Below are positions 15,316-22,493 of a stretch of 22,695 nt of DNA, piece after piece. The stretch lies in assembly GCA_036375215.1 (NCBI GenBank), contig DASUSH010000091.1:1-22695 (forward strand), written 5' to 3'. The DNA is from DASUSH01 sp036375215. Its GTDB lineage: Bacteria > Actinomycetota > Thermoleophilia > Solirubrobacterales > 70-9. The notes beneath the pieces are model-generated. The model was not told where the DNA came from, did no database searches, and was given only the letters and a program-made list of their open reading frames with translations. Position numbers and translations under genes: made by a program. The first letter of the stretch is position 1. Every line of letters starts with the position of its first letter.

Positions 15316-15372
15316 ATGAAACCGCCGAATCCTCCGCTTCGCCTCCGGTTCGGCTCGATCTCATCCGCATGA
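15316..15372 (+). CDS. Possible 18-codon leader peptide upstream of trpS
   Basis: ATG at 15316 opens an 18-codon frame (MKPPNPPLRLRFGSISSA) whose TGA at 15370-15372 is one base before the trpS ATG at 15374. There is no ribosome binding site before either start, which would fit a leaderless leader ORF with termination-reinitiation at trpS. It contains no tryptophan codon, so it is not a classical trp attenuator. It could be chance. Confidence 0.3.
   Translation: MKPPNPPLRLRFGSISSA
15324..15354 (+). other. Hairpin in the trpS leader
   Basis: GCCGAATCC (15324-15332) pairs with GGTTCGGC (15347-15354) as eight base pairs with one bulged T and a 14-base loop. There is no T-tract after it. It sits in the leader ORF, so ribosome passage would open it. 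Confidence 0.3.
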
Positions 15373-15373
15373 A

Positions 15374-16384
15374 ATGAGCGACGCGACCCGCATCTTCTCC
15401 GGCATCCAGCCGACCGGCCGCAAGCACCTCGGCAACTACATCGGCGCGATCCGCCAGTACGTCGAGGGCCAGGACCGCGGCGAGGCGATCTACTGCGTGG
15501 TCGACCTGCACGCGACCACGGTGCCGTTCGATCCCGCCGAGCTGCGCACCCAGGTGCACGACACCGCGGCGATCCTGCTCGCGGCCGGGCTCGACCCCGG
15601 CCGCTGCATCTTCTTCCGCCAGGGCGACGTGCACGAGCACACCGAGCTCACCTGGCTCCTGAACTCGGTGACCGCCTGGGGCGACCTGAACCGCATGCAC
15701 CAGTGGAAGGACAAGCGCGAGCTGCTCGAGAAGCGGCAGGGAGCGTTCCTCTCCGCCGGGCTCTTCACCTACCCGGTCCTGATGGCGGCCGACGTGCTCG
15801 CCTACCGGGCGAGCGAGGTGCCGGTCGGCGACGACCAGCGCCAGCACGTCGAGCTGATGCGGGAGATCGCGCGCCGCTTCAACGAGCGCTTCGGCGAGAC
15901 GCTCGTGATCCCCGAGCACCGCATCCCCGAGGTCGGCGCGCGGATCATGGACCTGCAGCGCCCCGAAACGAAGATGTCGACCACGGGCGGCTCCGAGCAG
16001 GGCACCGTGCTCGTCCTCGACGAGCCCGACGTCGTCCGCAAGAAGGTGCGCAGCGCGGTCACCGACTCGGGCTCCGAGGTCCGCCGCGGCGAGGGAAAGG
16101 CGGGGATCGCGAACCTGATCGAGATCCTCTCGGTGGTCCGCGACACCGCTCCCGACGAGATCGAGCGCGAGTTCGAGGGCTCCGGCTACGGAGACTTCAA
16201 GGGCGCGGTCGCCGACGAGGTCGTCGAGTTCCTCGCCCCGGCCCGCGAGCGCTACGCCGAGCTCCGTGCCGACGAGGCGGCCCTCGAGGCGGCGCTCGCC
16301 GCGGGCGCCGAGAAGGCGCGCGCGATCGCCGGCCCGGTCCTCGCCGACGTGCGCGCGGCCATGGGCGTCGGGCCGCCGCGCTGA
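15374..16384 (+). CDS. trpS: Tryptophanyl-tRNA synthetase
   Basis: This class I aminoacyl-tRNA synthetase of 336 residues charges tRNA-Trp. The HIGH-type motif is PTGRKHLGN at residues 13-21, the LLNSVTAWGDLNRMHQWKDK segment is at 95-114, YPVLMAADVL at 133-142 and GDDQRQHVEL at 152-161 form the tryptophan and ATP sites, and the KMSKS-type loop is KMSTT at 200-204. All features are normal for bacterial TrpRS. The ATG at 15374 starts MSDATRIFSGIQPTG, the usual N-terminus. There is no ribosome binding site directly upstream. ATGAAATGA at 15369-15377 places another two-codon frame over the start. Its stop is three bases from the convergent P450 stop. Confidence 0.97.
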   Translation: MSDATRIFSGIQPTGRKHLGNYIGAIRQYVEGQDRGEAIYCVVDLHATTVPFDPAELRTQVHDTAAILLAAGLDPGRCIFFRQGDVHEHTELTWLLNSVTAWGDLNRMHQWKDKRELLEKRQGAFLSAGLFTYPVLMAADVLAYRASEVPVGDDQRQHVELMREIARRFNERFGETLVIPEHRIPEVGARIMDLQRPETKMSTTGGSEQGTVLVLDEPDVVRKKVRSAVTDSGSEVRRGEGKAGIANLIEILSVVRDTAPDEIEREFEGSGYGDFKGAVADEVVEFLAPARERYAELRADEAALEAALAAGAEKARAIAGPVLADVRAAMGVGPPR

Positions 16385-16387
16385 GCT

Positions 16388-17617
16388 TCAGCGCGCCGCG
16401 GCCACCACGCGGGCCCCGCGCCCCGGCGAGGTCGTGAAGCGGCGGCTCCGGTTGCGCGGCTCGGGCGCCGGGTGCGGGGCGGTGAGGTCGACCCGTTCGA
16501 GCACCGTCCTCAGGACCGTCTTCATCTCCAGGGTCGCGAAGCTCGCGCCAAGGCAGCGCCTGGTCCCGCCGCCGAACGGGATGTGGGAGTAGGGCGTGAC
16601 CGCGCCGTCGGTGAAGCGCTCGGGCCGGAACTCGCCGGGCGCCTCGAACGCCTCGGCCGCGACCGCACGGATCACCGGGACGACGATCGTGCCGGCGGGC
16701 AGGCGGTGGCCGCCGACCTCGTAGGGCTCGGCGAGTTCCCGCCAGACCACCTCGACCACCGGCCGCTGGCGCATCGTCTCCTTGATCACGGCGTCGAGGT
16801 ACCCGTCCTCGCCGCGCTCGAGCTCGGCGCGGAGCCGCGCCAGCGCCGCGGGATGGCGCAGAAGCCGCTCGAAGCACCAGGCGAGGGAGGAGGCGGTCGT
16901 CTCGTGCCCGGCGAGGAGCAGGGTCATGAGCTGGCCGACGAGCTCGGCGTCGCCGAGGCGCCCGCCGTCCTCGTCGCGGACCTCGAGGAGCAGCGCCAGG
17001 ATGTCGCCTGCCCCGGGGTTCGCCCGGTGGGCGGCGATCTCCTCGCGCAGGAGCGCCTCGGCCTCGCGCCGCGCCCGGACCCAGGGGCGCAGGGAGCCGA
17101 TCGGCCCAGACGCGAGCCAGGGGAAGCGGCCGTCGAGCAGGAAGGCGATCGGGTTCGCCTCGAGCACCTTCGGCAGCACGGCGCGCAGCCGCCGCCGGCG
17201 CTCGCCCGCGCTCACGCCGAGCACGACCTCGAGGATCACCTCGAGCGCGATCGCCTGCATCCGCGGGTGGATCGGGAACTCCGAGCCGCGCGGCCAGCTC
17301 GCGACCTCGTCGGCGGCGATCCGCCCGATCAGGCCCTCGTAACCGCGGATCGCGTCGCCGTGGAACGGGGGCAGCAGGAGCTTGCGCATCCGCATGTGGC
17401 TCTCGCCGTCCAGCAGCATCACCGAGCCGCGGCCGAGTACGGGGAGGACCCGCCCGTTGATCCGCCCCGACGTGACCGCCTCGGGGCTCGCGGTGAAGAG
17501 CTGGCGGATCGCCTCCGGATCGCGGAGCGTGACGACCTCCCCGACCCCGAAGACCTTCATCCGCACGACCGGCGGGTAGCGCTCCATCACCCACGCGTCG
17601 AACCGATCCGAAGCCAT
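16388..17617 (-). CDS. Cytochrome P450 (annotated start truncated)
   Basis: This heme monooxygenase has 409 residues from the first ATG. The I-helix oxygen-binding motif is AGHETT at 236-241, the ExxR pair is KETMR at 279-283, FRPERF is at 330-335, and the heme cysteine is C355 in FGGGTRRCLG (348-357). The substrate is unknown and no ferredoxin or reductase is adjacent. The true N-terminus is probably longer. In the same frame upstream of the ATG at 17617 are 24 more residues, including DLPPALPGPALAQTLAAF, the proline-rich entry found in this class of P450. That stretch contains no ATG, GTG or TTG before an in-frame stop, but an ATC at 17687-17689 is preceded by GGAGG at six-base spacing. The real start may therefore be non-canonical, or a base may be wrong. 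The gene is convergent with trpS. Confidence 0.93.
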   Translation of the reverse strand: MASDRFDAWVMERYPPVVRMKVFGVGEVVTLRDPEAIRQLFTASPEAVTSGRINGRVLPVLGRGSVMLLDGESHMRMRKLLLPPFHGDAIRGYEGLIGRIAADEVASWPRGSEFPIHPRMQAIALEVILEVVLGVSAGERRRRLRAVLPKVLEANPIAFLLDGRFPWLASGPIGSLRPWVRARREAEALLREEIAAHRANPGAGDILALLLEVRDEDGGRLGDAELVGQLMTLLLAGHETTASSLAWCFERLLRHPAALARLRAELERGEDGYLDAVIKETMRQRPVVEVVWRELAEPYEVGGHRLPAGTIVVPVIRAVAAEAFEAPGEFRPERFTDGAVTPYSHIPFGGGTRRCLGASFATLEMKTVLRTVLERVDLTAPHPAPEPRNRSRRFTTSPGRGARVVAAAR

Positions 17618-17689
17618 GAACGCCGCCAGCGTCTGCGCGAGCGCGGGGCCAGGCAGGGCGGGGGGCAGGTCTGTCGCGGCGGCCGAGAT

Positions 17690-17713
17690 CGGGTGCCTCC
17701 GCCGCCGATTATC
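17690..17713 (-). promoter_or_regulatory. Ribosome binding site and possible -10 for the extended P450
   Basis: On the minus strand GGAGG (17696-17700) lies six bases before the ATC codon at 17687-17689. GATAAT (17708-17713) lies just upstream, matching TATAAT at five of six bases. No -35 element is evident. The pair supports initiation upstream of the first ATG, although a start at the -10 distance leaves almost no leader before the ribosome binding site. Confidence 0.4.
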
Positions 17714-17850
17714 CCCGGCGGCCGGCCTCCCCGCGCCGCTCGATCAGGTCGTCGAGGACGTTGGCGTACCGCTGATCTCGATCGAGGGGTGGCCCTCGAG
17801 CGCCGCAGGTTAGGGGCGCGCCCGGCTCGCTCACCGAGCCCGCTCGCAGG

Positions 17851-19233
17851 GTGGATACGGTTTCTCGGGTGCAAGCGGCGTCGTCGGCAAGAGGGCCGGA
17901 CCTCCCCGAGACCCGGTGGGCCCGGAGCGGAGAACTCAGCATCGCCTACCAGGCGTTCGGAGGCGGCCCGATCGATCTGCTGGTCGCGCCGGGGTTCGTC
18001 TCCCATTGCGAGCTCTTCTGGCAGAGCAGCGATCTCACCCGGGTCTTCGAGCGCCTCGCCGAGGTTGCCCGCGTGATCATCTTCGACAAGCGCGACCAGG
18101 GCCTCTCCGACCGGCTGGGCCGGCCGCCGTCGGTCGAGGAGATGGTCGATGACGCGCTGGCGGTCCTCGACGCGGCGGGCTCCGAGCGGGCCGCGGTCTT
18201 CGGGATCTCCGAGGGCGGTGCGCTCGCGCAGCTCCTCGCCGCCAGCCATCCCGATCGCTGCAGCCACCTGCTCCTGTGGTCGAGCTTCGCCCGCCTTTGC
18301 CGGGCGCCCGACTACCCGCAGGGCATCGATCCCCGGGAGCTCGATCGCTGGCGGGAGATACTCCGGGACGAGTGGGGCGGCCCGGTCTCGCTCGGCGTCT
18401 TCGCCCCGAGTCGCAAGGGCGATCCGGAGACCGAGCGCTGGTGGGCGCAGATGCTGCGCTCGGGCACCAGCCCCCGGGGCGTGGTGGAGCTGATGGGCCT
18501 CTACAAGGAGCTCGACGTCAGGCCAGCGCTGGAGTCGATCACCGCTCCGACGCTCGTCATGCACCGTCGCGACGACCGCGGGGTCCCCGCGGAGCTGGGC
18601 CGCTATATCGCCGAGGGGATCAGGGGCGCGCGCTACGTCGAGTTTCCCGGCCGGGACCACATCTTCTGGACGGAGGGCGCCGACGAGATCACCGACGAGA
18701 TCGAGGAGTTCCTCACCGGCGCCAGGCGGGCGCGGCCCGCCGACCGGGTCCTCGCGACCGTGCTGTTCACCGACATCGTCGACTCCACGGCGCAGGCCGC
18801 GCGGCTCGGTGACCGACGCTGGCGCGAGTTGCTCGACCGGCACGACGCCCGCGTCGCGGCGGAGGTGGAGCGGGGGAGGGGACGGGTGGTGAAGTCCACG
18901 GGTGACGGCGTCCTCGCCACCTTCGACGGTCCCGCCCGCGCGATCGAGACGGCGTCGCGCCTCGCCGCGGAGCTGCCCGACCTCGGGGTGCGGATCCGCG
19001 CCGGCCTGCACACCGGCGAGTGCGAGCGCCGGGGCGAGGACGTCGGCGGGATGGCGGTCCACATCGGCGCTCGCATCGCCACCCGGGCCGAGCCGGGGGA
19101 GGTGCTGGTCTCGAGCACCGTCAAGGACCTCGTCGTCGGCTCCGGGATCGAGTTCAGCGAGCGCGGGGGCGCCGAGCTCAAGGGCGTCCCCGGAGAGTGG
19201 CGCCTTTTCGCCGTCGCCGGGCCGCCGGTCTGA
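17851..19233 (+). CDS. Alpha/beta hydrolase fused to class III adenylate/guanylate cyclase
   Basis: The protein has 460 residues in two domains. Residues of about 22-290 form an alpha/beta hydrolase with the nucleophile S120 in GISEGG, an acid at D241 or D242 (HRRDD) and the histidine H270 (GRDH). Residues of about 300-455 form a class III cyclase: VLFTDIVDST with metal aspartate D308, VVKSTGDGVLATFDG with K348 and D352, RAGLHTGE, and GGMAVHIGARIA. In the last motif the usual asparagine of xVNxxxR is replaced by H404, while R408 is kept; this His is common in hydrolase-cyclase fusions of actinobacteria as I recall, and may alter activity. The start is GTG 17851. GTG 17869 is an alternative, with TACGGT seven bases upstream as for a leaderless message. 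Confidence 0.9.
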   Translation: MDTVSRVQAASSARGPDLPETRWARSGELSIAYQAFGGGPIDLLVAPGFVSHCELFWQSSDLTRVFERLAEVARVIIFDKRDQGLSDRLGRPPSVEEMVDDALAVLDAAGSERAAVFGISEGGALAQLLAASHPDRCSHLLLWSSFARLCRAPDYPQGIDPRELDRWREILRDEWGGPVSLGVFAPSRKGDPETERWWAQMLRSGTSPRGVVELMGLYKELDVRPALESITAPTLVMHRRDDRGVPAELGRYIAEGIRGARYVEFPGRDHIFWTEGADEITDEIEEFLTGARRARPADRVLATVLFTDIVDSTAQAARLGDRRWRELLDRHDARVAAEVERGRGRVVKSTGDGVLATFDGPARAIETASRLAAELPDLGVRIRAGLHTGECERRGEDVGGMAVHIGARIATRAEPGEVLVSSTVKDLVVGSGIEFSERGGAELKGVPGEWRLFAVAGPPV

Positions 19234-19240
19234 GCGGGGT

Positions 19241-19267
19241 TTGGCCGACCGCCGCAGCGCCTAGCCT
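19241..19267 (+). promoter_or_regulatory. Possible promoter for the scpAB cluster
   Basis: TTGGCC (19241-19246) and TAGCCT (19262-19267, TANNNT type) have 15 bases between them, slightly short for a standard promoter. They are 135 bases upstream of scpA in the gap after the cyclase gene. A 40-codon frame starts eight bases after the -10 (see rejected items). Confidence 0.3.
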
Positions 19268-19402
19268 CTTGGGCGGTGACTCTCGCACGCGCGCTCCGGT
19301 CTGACGGCGCCTGGACGCGCCTGGCTGCGTCCAGTGCGCTCGCCGATGCGCCGCATCGCCTTCGCCCGCCGGAGCTCATGTTCGGGGGGCACCGCTAGGC
19401 CC

Positions 19403-20119
19403 ATGCGTACGGCCGAGCTCGAGCTCGACCTCGACGTCTTCGCGGGTCCGTTCGACCTGCTCCTCGCCGTGGTCCTGCGGGAGGAGATCGACCTTCGCGA
19501 GCTCGACCTCGCCGAGCTCGTCCTCGTCTACATCGAGCGGCTCGAGCAGACCGGCGAGCTCGACCTCGAGGCCGCGACGGAGTTCCTCGTGCTGATCGCG
19601 TCGCTGCTCGAGCTGAAGTCGCGGCTGCTCTTGCCCCAGGCGCCCGACGAGCCCGAGCTCGCCCCCGAGGAGGCGGCCGACGAGCTGCTCGCGCGCATGC
19701 TCGAGTACCGCCGCTACCGCGACGCCGCTTCCTACCTCGGCGGCCTCTTCGAGGAGGGCCGGGACTACCACTACCGGGCCGCGCCCCTGCCGGCCGAGCT
19801 GCGCCGCGTCGCGCTCGACGCGGCTCGACCGACCTACGAGCCGGATTCGCTCGCCGTCGCGATCGGCGACCTGCTGCGGGTGCCGCCGCCGCCGGACACG
19901 AGCCACATCCGCCCGACGGTCTCGCTGGAGCGCCGCCTGCGCGCCCTGCGCGACGTGCTCGCGCATCGCTCCAGCTTCGACTTCGACGAGCACTTCGGCT
20001 CGGAGGACCGTCTGACCCAGGCGGTGACGCTGTTCGCGCTGCTCGAGCTGCACAAGAAGGGAGAGGCGACGTGGAAGCAGAGGGAGAACTTCGGGGCGAT
20101 CGAGGTGGTGGCGCGATGA
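19403..20119 (+). CDS. scpA: Segregation and condensation protein A
   Basis: ScpA is the kleisin that links Smc head domains and binds ScpB, for chromosome compaction and segregation. The family opening LDLDVFAGPFDLLLAVVLRE is near residues 8-27, followed by IDLRELDLAELVLVYIERLE and the hydrophobic FLVLIASLLELKSRLLLPQ (about 63-81). The winged helix at the C-terminus ends TLFALLELHKKGEATWKQRENFGAIEV. The length of 238 residues fits. ATG 19403 is chosen because it starts just before the conserved opening. ATG 19334 would add 23 unconserved residues. The TGA overlaps the scpB ATG in ATGA. Confidence 0.95.
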   Translation: MRTAELELDLDVFAGPFDLLLAVVLREEIDLRELDLAELVLVYIERLEQTGELDLEAATEFLVLIASLLELKSRLLLPQAPDEPELAPEEAADELLARMLEYRRYRDAASYLGGLFEEGRDYHYRAAPLPAELRRVALDAARPTYEPDSLAVAIGDLLRVPPPPDTSHIRPTVSLERRLRALRDVLAHRSSFDFDEHFGSEDRLTQAVTLFALLELHKKGEATWKQRENFGAIEVVAR

Positions 20120-20694
20120 GCGCGGGCTCGCTCGAGCGGACGGTCGAGGCGCTGCTATTCCTCGCGCCCGAGCCGGTCGCGGTTGCCGAGCTGGCCGAGG
20201 CCGCCGAGGCGAGCGAAGCCGAGATCGAGCGCGCCCTCGACCTGCTCTCCGGCACGCTCGCCGAGGGCAAGCGCGGGATCGTGCTCCGAAACGTCGCGGG
20301 CGGCTGGACCCTCGCCGCCGAGCCGCTCGCCGACCCCGCGGCGCGCCGCCTGCTGGCGAAGCCGAAGACGCCGCCGCTCACACAGGCGCAGGCGGAGACG
20401 CTCGCGATCGTCGCCTACCTGCAGCCGATCTCGCGGCCCGAGATCGCCCGCATCCGCGGCGTCTCCGGCGAGTCCGCGGTGCAGACGCTGACCGAGCGCG
20501 GCCTGATCGAGGAGTCCGGCCGCTCCCGCTTCGGCGCGACGATCTACAGGACGACGCCGCTCTTCGAGCGCCTCTTCGGCCTCTCCGGCCTCGACCGGCT
20601 GCCGGACGCCTCGCGCTTCGACCCGACGCCCGAGGACGAGGCCGAGCTCCGCGAGCGCCTGCTCAAGGCCGGCGAGCAGCGCGCGGGCGAGTAG
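20116..20694 (+). CDS. scpB: Segregation and condensation protein B
   Basis: ScpB is the dimeric winged-helix partner of ScpA in the Smc complex. Characteristic sequence includes RTVEALLFLAPEPVAVAELAEA at residues 7-27, GWTLAAEP near 74, and QAETLAIVAYLQPISRPEIARIRGV (about 94-118), which is the family hallmark, then LIEESGRSRFGATIYRTTPLF. The length is 192 residues. The ATG lies in an ATGA overlap with scpA, and the stop is two bases before the CTG where the next protein appears to begin. Confidence 0.95.
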   Translation: MSAGSLERTVEALLFLAPEPVAVAELAEAAEASEAEIERALDLLSGTLAEGKRGIVLRNVAGGWTLAAEPLADPAARRLLAKPKTPPLTQAQAETLAIVAYLQPISRPEIARIRGVSGESAVQTLTERGLIEESGRSRFGATIYRTTPLFERLFGLSGLDRLPDASRFDPTPEDEAELRERLLKAGEQRAGE

Positions 20695-20696
20695 CC

Positions 20697-21407
20697 CTGC
20701 GCCTCGCGAAGTACCTGGCCCACTCGGGCGTCGCCTCCCGGCGCGCGGCCGAGGAGATCGTCCGCGCGGGACGGGTGACGGTCGGCGGCGAGGTCGTCAC
20801 CGACCCGGCCCGGGACGTCGACGAGTCGAGCGGGGTGGAGGTCGACGGCGCGGCGGTGGGGCCCGAGCCGACCGAGGTCTGGATGCTGAACAAGCCGGCG
20901 GGGGTGACCTCGACCGCGCGCGAGCCGGGTCGGCGGCGCGCCGTCGTCGACCTCGTCCGCTCCGAGCGCCGCCTCTACCCGGTGGGCCGGCTCGACGCCG
21001 AGTCGACCGGGCTGATCCTGCTCACCAACGACGGCGAGCTCGCCAACCGGCTGACCCACCCTCGCTACGAGGTGCCGAAGACCTACCGGGCGAGCCTCGC
21101 CCGCCCGCCCGACGACACCCAGGTGCGGCGGCTGCGCCAGGGCGTCCGCCTGGACGACGGGCCCACCGGACCGGCCCGGGTGCGGCGCAGCGGCGACCGC
21201 GAGATCGAGATCACGATCCGCGAGGGTCGCAACCGCCAGGTCCGGCGCATGGTCGAGGCGGTCGGCAACCGGGTCGCCGCGCTCGAGCGGATCCGGGTCG
21301 GCTCGCTGCAGCTGCGGGGGCTCGGCGAGGGGGACTCGCGCCGGCTCTCGGCGGCCGAGGTGAAGCGCCTCTGGAAAGATGCCGCAGCCGTGGAGGGAAA
21401 GCGATGA
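20697..21407 (+). CDS. rluB: RluB/RsuA-type 23S rRNA pseudouridine synthase, apparent CTG start
   Basis: This RNA pseudouridine synthase has an S4 RNA-binding domain then a catalytic domain. The S4 motif starts LRLAKYLAHSGVASRRAAEE. The catalytic aspartate is in YPVGRLDAESTGLILLTNDG (D100 counting from the CTG), followed by YEVPKTYRA and EGRNRQVRRMVEAVG. The first canonical start, GTG 20775, falls inside the S4 domain and would delete half of it. Reading upstream, the domain begins exactly at CTG 20697, where homologues have ATG, and no ATG, GTG or TTG occurs there in frame. I therefore give the start as CTG 20697, two bases after the scpB stop, while noting that a base error is possible. The stop overlaps the aroH start in ATGA. 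Confidence 0.9.
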   Translation: MRLAKYLAHSGVASRRAAEEIVRAGRVTVGGEVVTDPARDVDESSGVEVDGAAVGPEPTEVWMLNKPAGVTSTAREPGRRRAVVDLVRSERRLYPVGRLDAESTGLILLTNDGELANRLTHPRYEVPKTYRASLARPPDDTQVRRLRQGVRLDDGPTGPARVRRSGDREIEITIREGRNRQVRRMVEAVGNRVAALERIRVGSLQLRGLGEGDSRRLSAAEVKRLWKDAAAVEGKR

Positions 21408-21778
21408 CAGACGAGCGGCTCTACGCCGTGCGCGCCGCGGTCCAGGCCGAGCGCAACGACTCGGACTCGATCCTGAGCGCGACCGAGGACATCGTCCGCG
21501 AGCTGATGGGGCGGAACTCGCTCGAGCCGGCGGCGATGGTGAGCTGCATCTTCACCGTCACCGACGACCTCGACGCCGAGTTCCCGGCGGTCGCCGCGCG
21601 GCGGCTCGGGCTCGCCCGAGTGCCGCTCCTCTGCACGCGCGAGATCCCGGTCCCCGGCGCGATGGAGCGCGTGATCCGCGCGCTCGTCCACTTCTACGCG
21701 CCCGCCGGCCACGTGCCCAGGCACGCCTACCTCGGCGCCGCCCGCGCGCTGCGCTCGGACCTCGAGTCGGCGCAATAG
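21404..21778 (+). CDS. aroH: Chorismate mutase, AroH type
   Basis: This is a monofunctional trimeric chorismate mutase, which converts chorismate to prephenate for phenylalanine and tyrosine. The length of 124 residues fits the B. subtilis AroH fold. Active-site residues are recognisable: R10 in YAVRAAV, C77 and E80 in PLLCTREI, R92 in VIRALVHF, Y109 in RHAYLGAA and R117 in ARALRSDL. FTVTDDLDAEFPAVAAR (50-66) is the family core. The ATG lies in an ATGA overlap with rluB, and GGAGG is eight bases upstream. With hisC-like aminotransferase sequence close by, the cluster looks like aromatic amino-acid synthesis. Confidence 0.96.
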   Translation: MTDERLYAVRAAVQAERNDSDSILSATEDIVRELMGRNSLEPAAMVSCIFTVTDDLDAEFPAVAARRLGLARVPLLCTREIPVPGAMERVIRALVHFYAPAGHVPRHAYLGAARALRSDLESAQ

Positions 21779-21782
21779 GCCG

Positions 21783-22481
21783 GTGATCGGGCGCGGCTGG
21801 CGCTTCCGGCGGGGCCGCAGGCGCCTCGCCCGCGCGTACGTCCGCGGCGAGGGCGTCGAGGTCGGCGCCCTGAACGAGCCCCTGCGGCTGCCGCGCGGCG
21901 CGCGGGTCCGCTATGTCGACCGGCTCGGCACGGCCGAGCTCCGCGAGCGCTTCCCGGAGCTCGCCGGCGAGCGCCTCGCCGAGGTCGACGTCGTCGAGGA
22001 CGGCGAGACACTTGCCTCGATCGCCTCGGGGTCCCTCGATTTCGTCGTCGCCAACCACGTCATCGAGCACACCGAGGACCCGCTGGCGGCGCTCGCGGCC
22101 TGGCTGCGCGTCCTGCGGACCGGCGGTACGTGCTTCGTCGCCGTCCCCGACATGCGCCACACCTTCGACCGCTACCGGGACGAGACCACGGTCGAGCACG
22201 TCCTGCGCGACCACCGGGAGGGCCCGGCGGCCTCGCGCCCCGCGCACTTCGAGGAGTGGGCGGCGCGGGTGCTGGGGGCATCCGACCCCGCGGCGGAGGG
22301 TCGCCGGCTGGACGCCGTCGGCGAGGAGATCCACTTTCACGCCTGGACCCGCGAGGGCTTCGCCGCGCTCCTCGAGGCCGCGCGCGCGGAGCTTCCGGTC
22401 GGGTTCGAGGTCGCCGCGCTCGAGCCCAACCGCCACGAGTTCATCGCGATCCTGCGCAGATCGAGCGCCGGCGATCTCTAA
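21783..22481 (+). CDS. SAM-dependent class I methyltransferase
   Basis: This 232-residue protein has a Rossmann-type methyltransferase pattern: the glycine motif VEVGALNEP near residues 25-33, the acidic strand end YVDRL near 44-48, and FVVANHVIEHTEDPLAAL near 87-104, typical of class I enzymes, then RTGGTCFVAVPDMRHTFDRY. The C-terminal FHAWTREGFAALLEAAR is conserved-looking but of no known function to me. The first 20 residues are rich in Arg. GTG 21783 is four bases after the aroH stop. The substrate is unknown. Its place between aroH and hisC may be mere co-transcription. Confidence 0.82.
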   Translation: MIGRGWRFRRGRRRLARAYVRGEGVEVGALNEPLRLPRGARVRYVDRLGTAELRERFPELAGERLAEVDVVEDGETLASIASGSLDFVVANHVIEHTEDPLAALAAWLRVLRTGGTCFVAVPDMRHTFDRYRDETTVEHVLRDHREGPAASRPAHFEEWAARVLGASDPAAEGRRLDAVGEEIHFHAWTREGFAALLEAARAELPVGFEVAALEPNRHEFIAILRRSSAGDL

Positions 22482-22493
22482 CCTGATCCGGCG

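Larger units (their letters stand above)
800..17254. repeat. Dispersed GCGATCGC palindrome (HIP1-like), at least 16 copies
   Basis: The 8-base palindrome starts at 800, 920, 3160, 3350, 4186, 7326, 9591, 10218, 10224, 12306, 13197, 13397, 13571, 14516, 16322 and 17247. From base composition alone about one copy is expected in a window this size. Many copies read in frame as Ala-Ile-Ala, so codon preference contributes. One lies in the gap after gcvPB. The same octamer is known as HIP1 in cyanobacteria. The count is by eye and is a minimum. Confidence 0.6.

Noticed and set aside
15292..15373. T-box leader for trpS
   Set aside because: The gap is about 80 bases with no T-box consensus or Stem I, although translational T-boxes are known in actinobacteria.
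17709..17942. Minus-strand frame ending RYANVLDDLIERRGEAG, which looks protein-like
   Set aside because: It overlaps the hydrolase-cyclase 5' end and lacks a good start near the protein-like part. It is too short to separate from chance or a gene remnant.
19276..19398. 40-codon plus-strand frame from GTG in the gap before scpA, eight bases after a TAGCCT element
   Set aside because: No recognisable sequence, Arg/Ala-rich, no ribosome binding site. It might be a leader peptide, but there is no further support.
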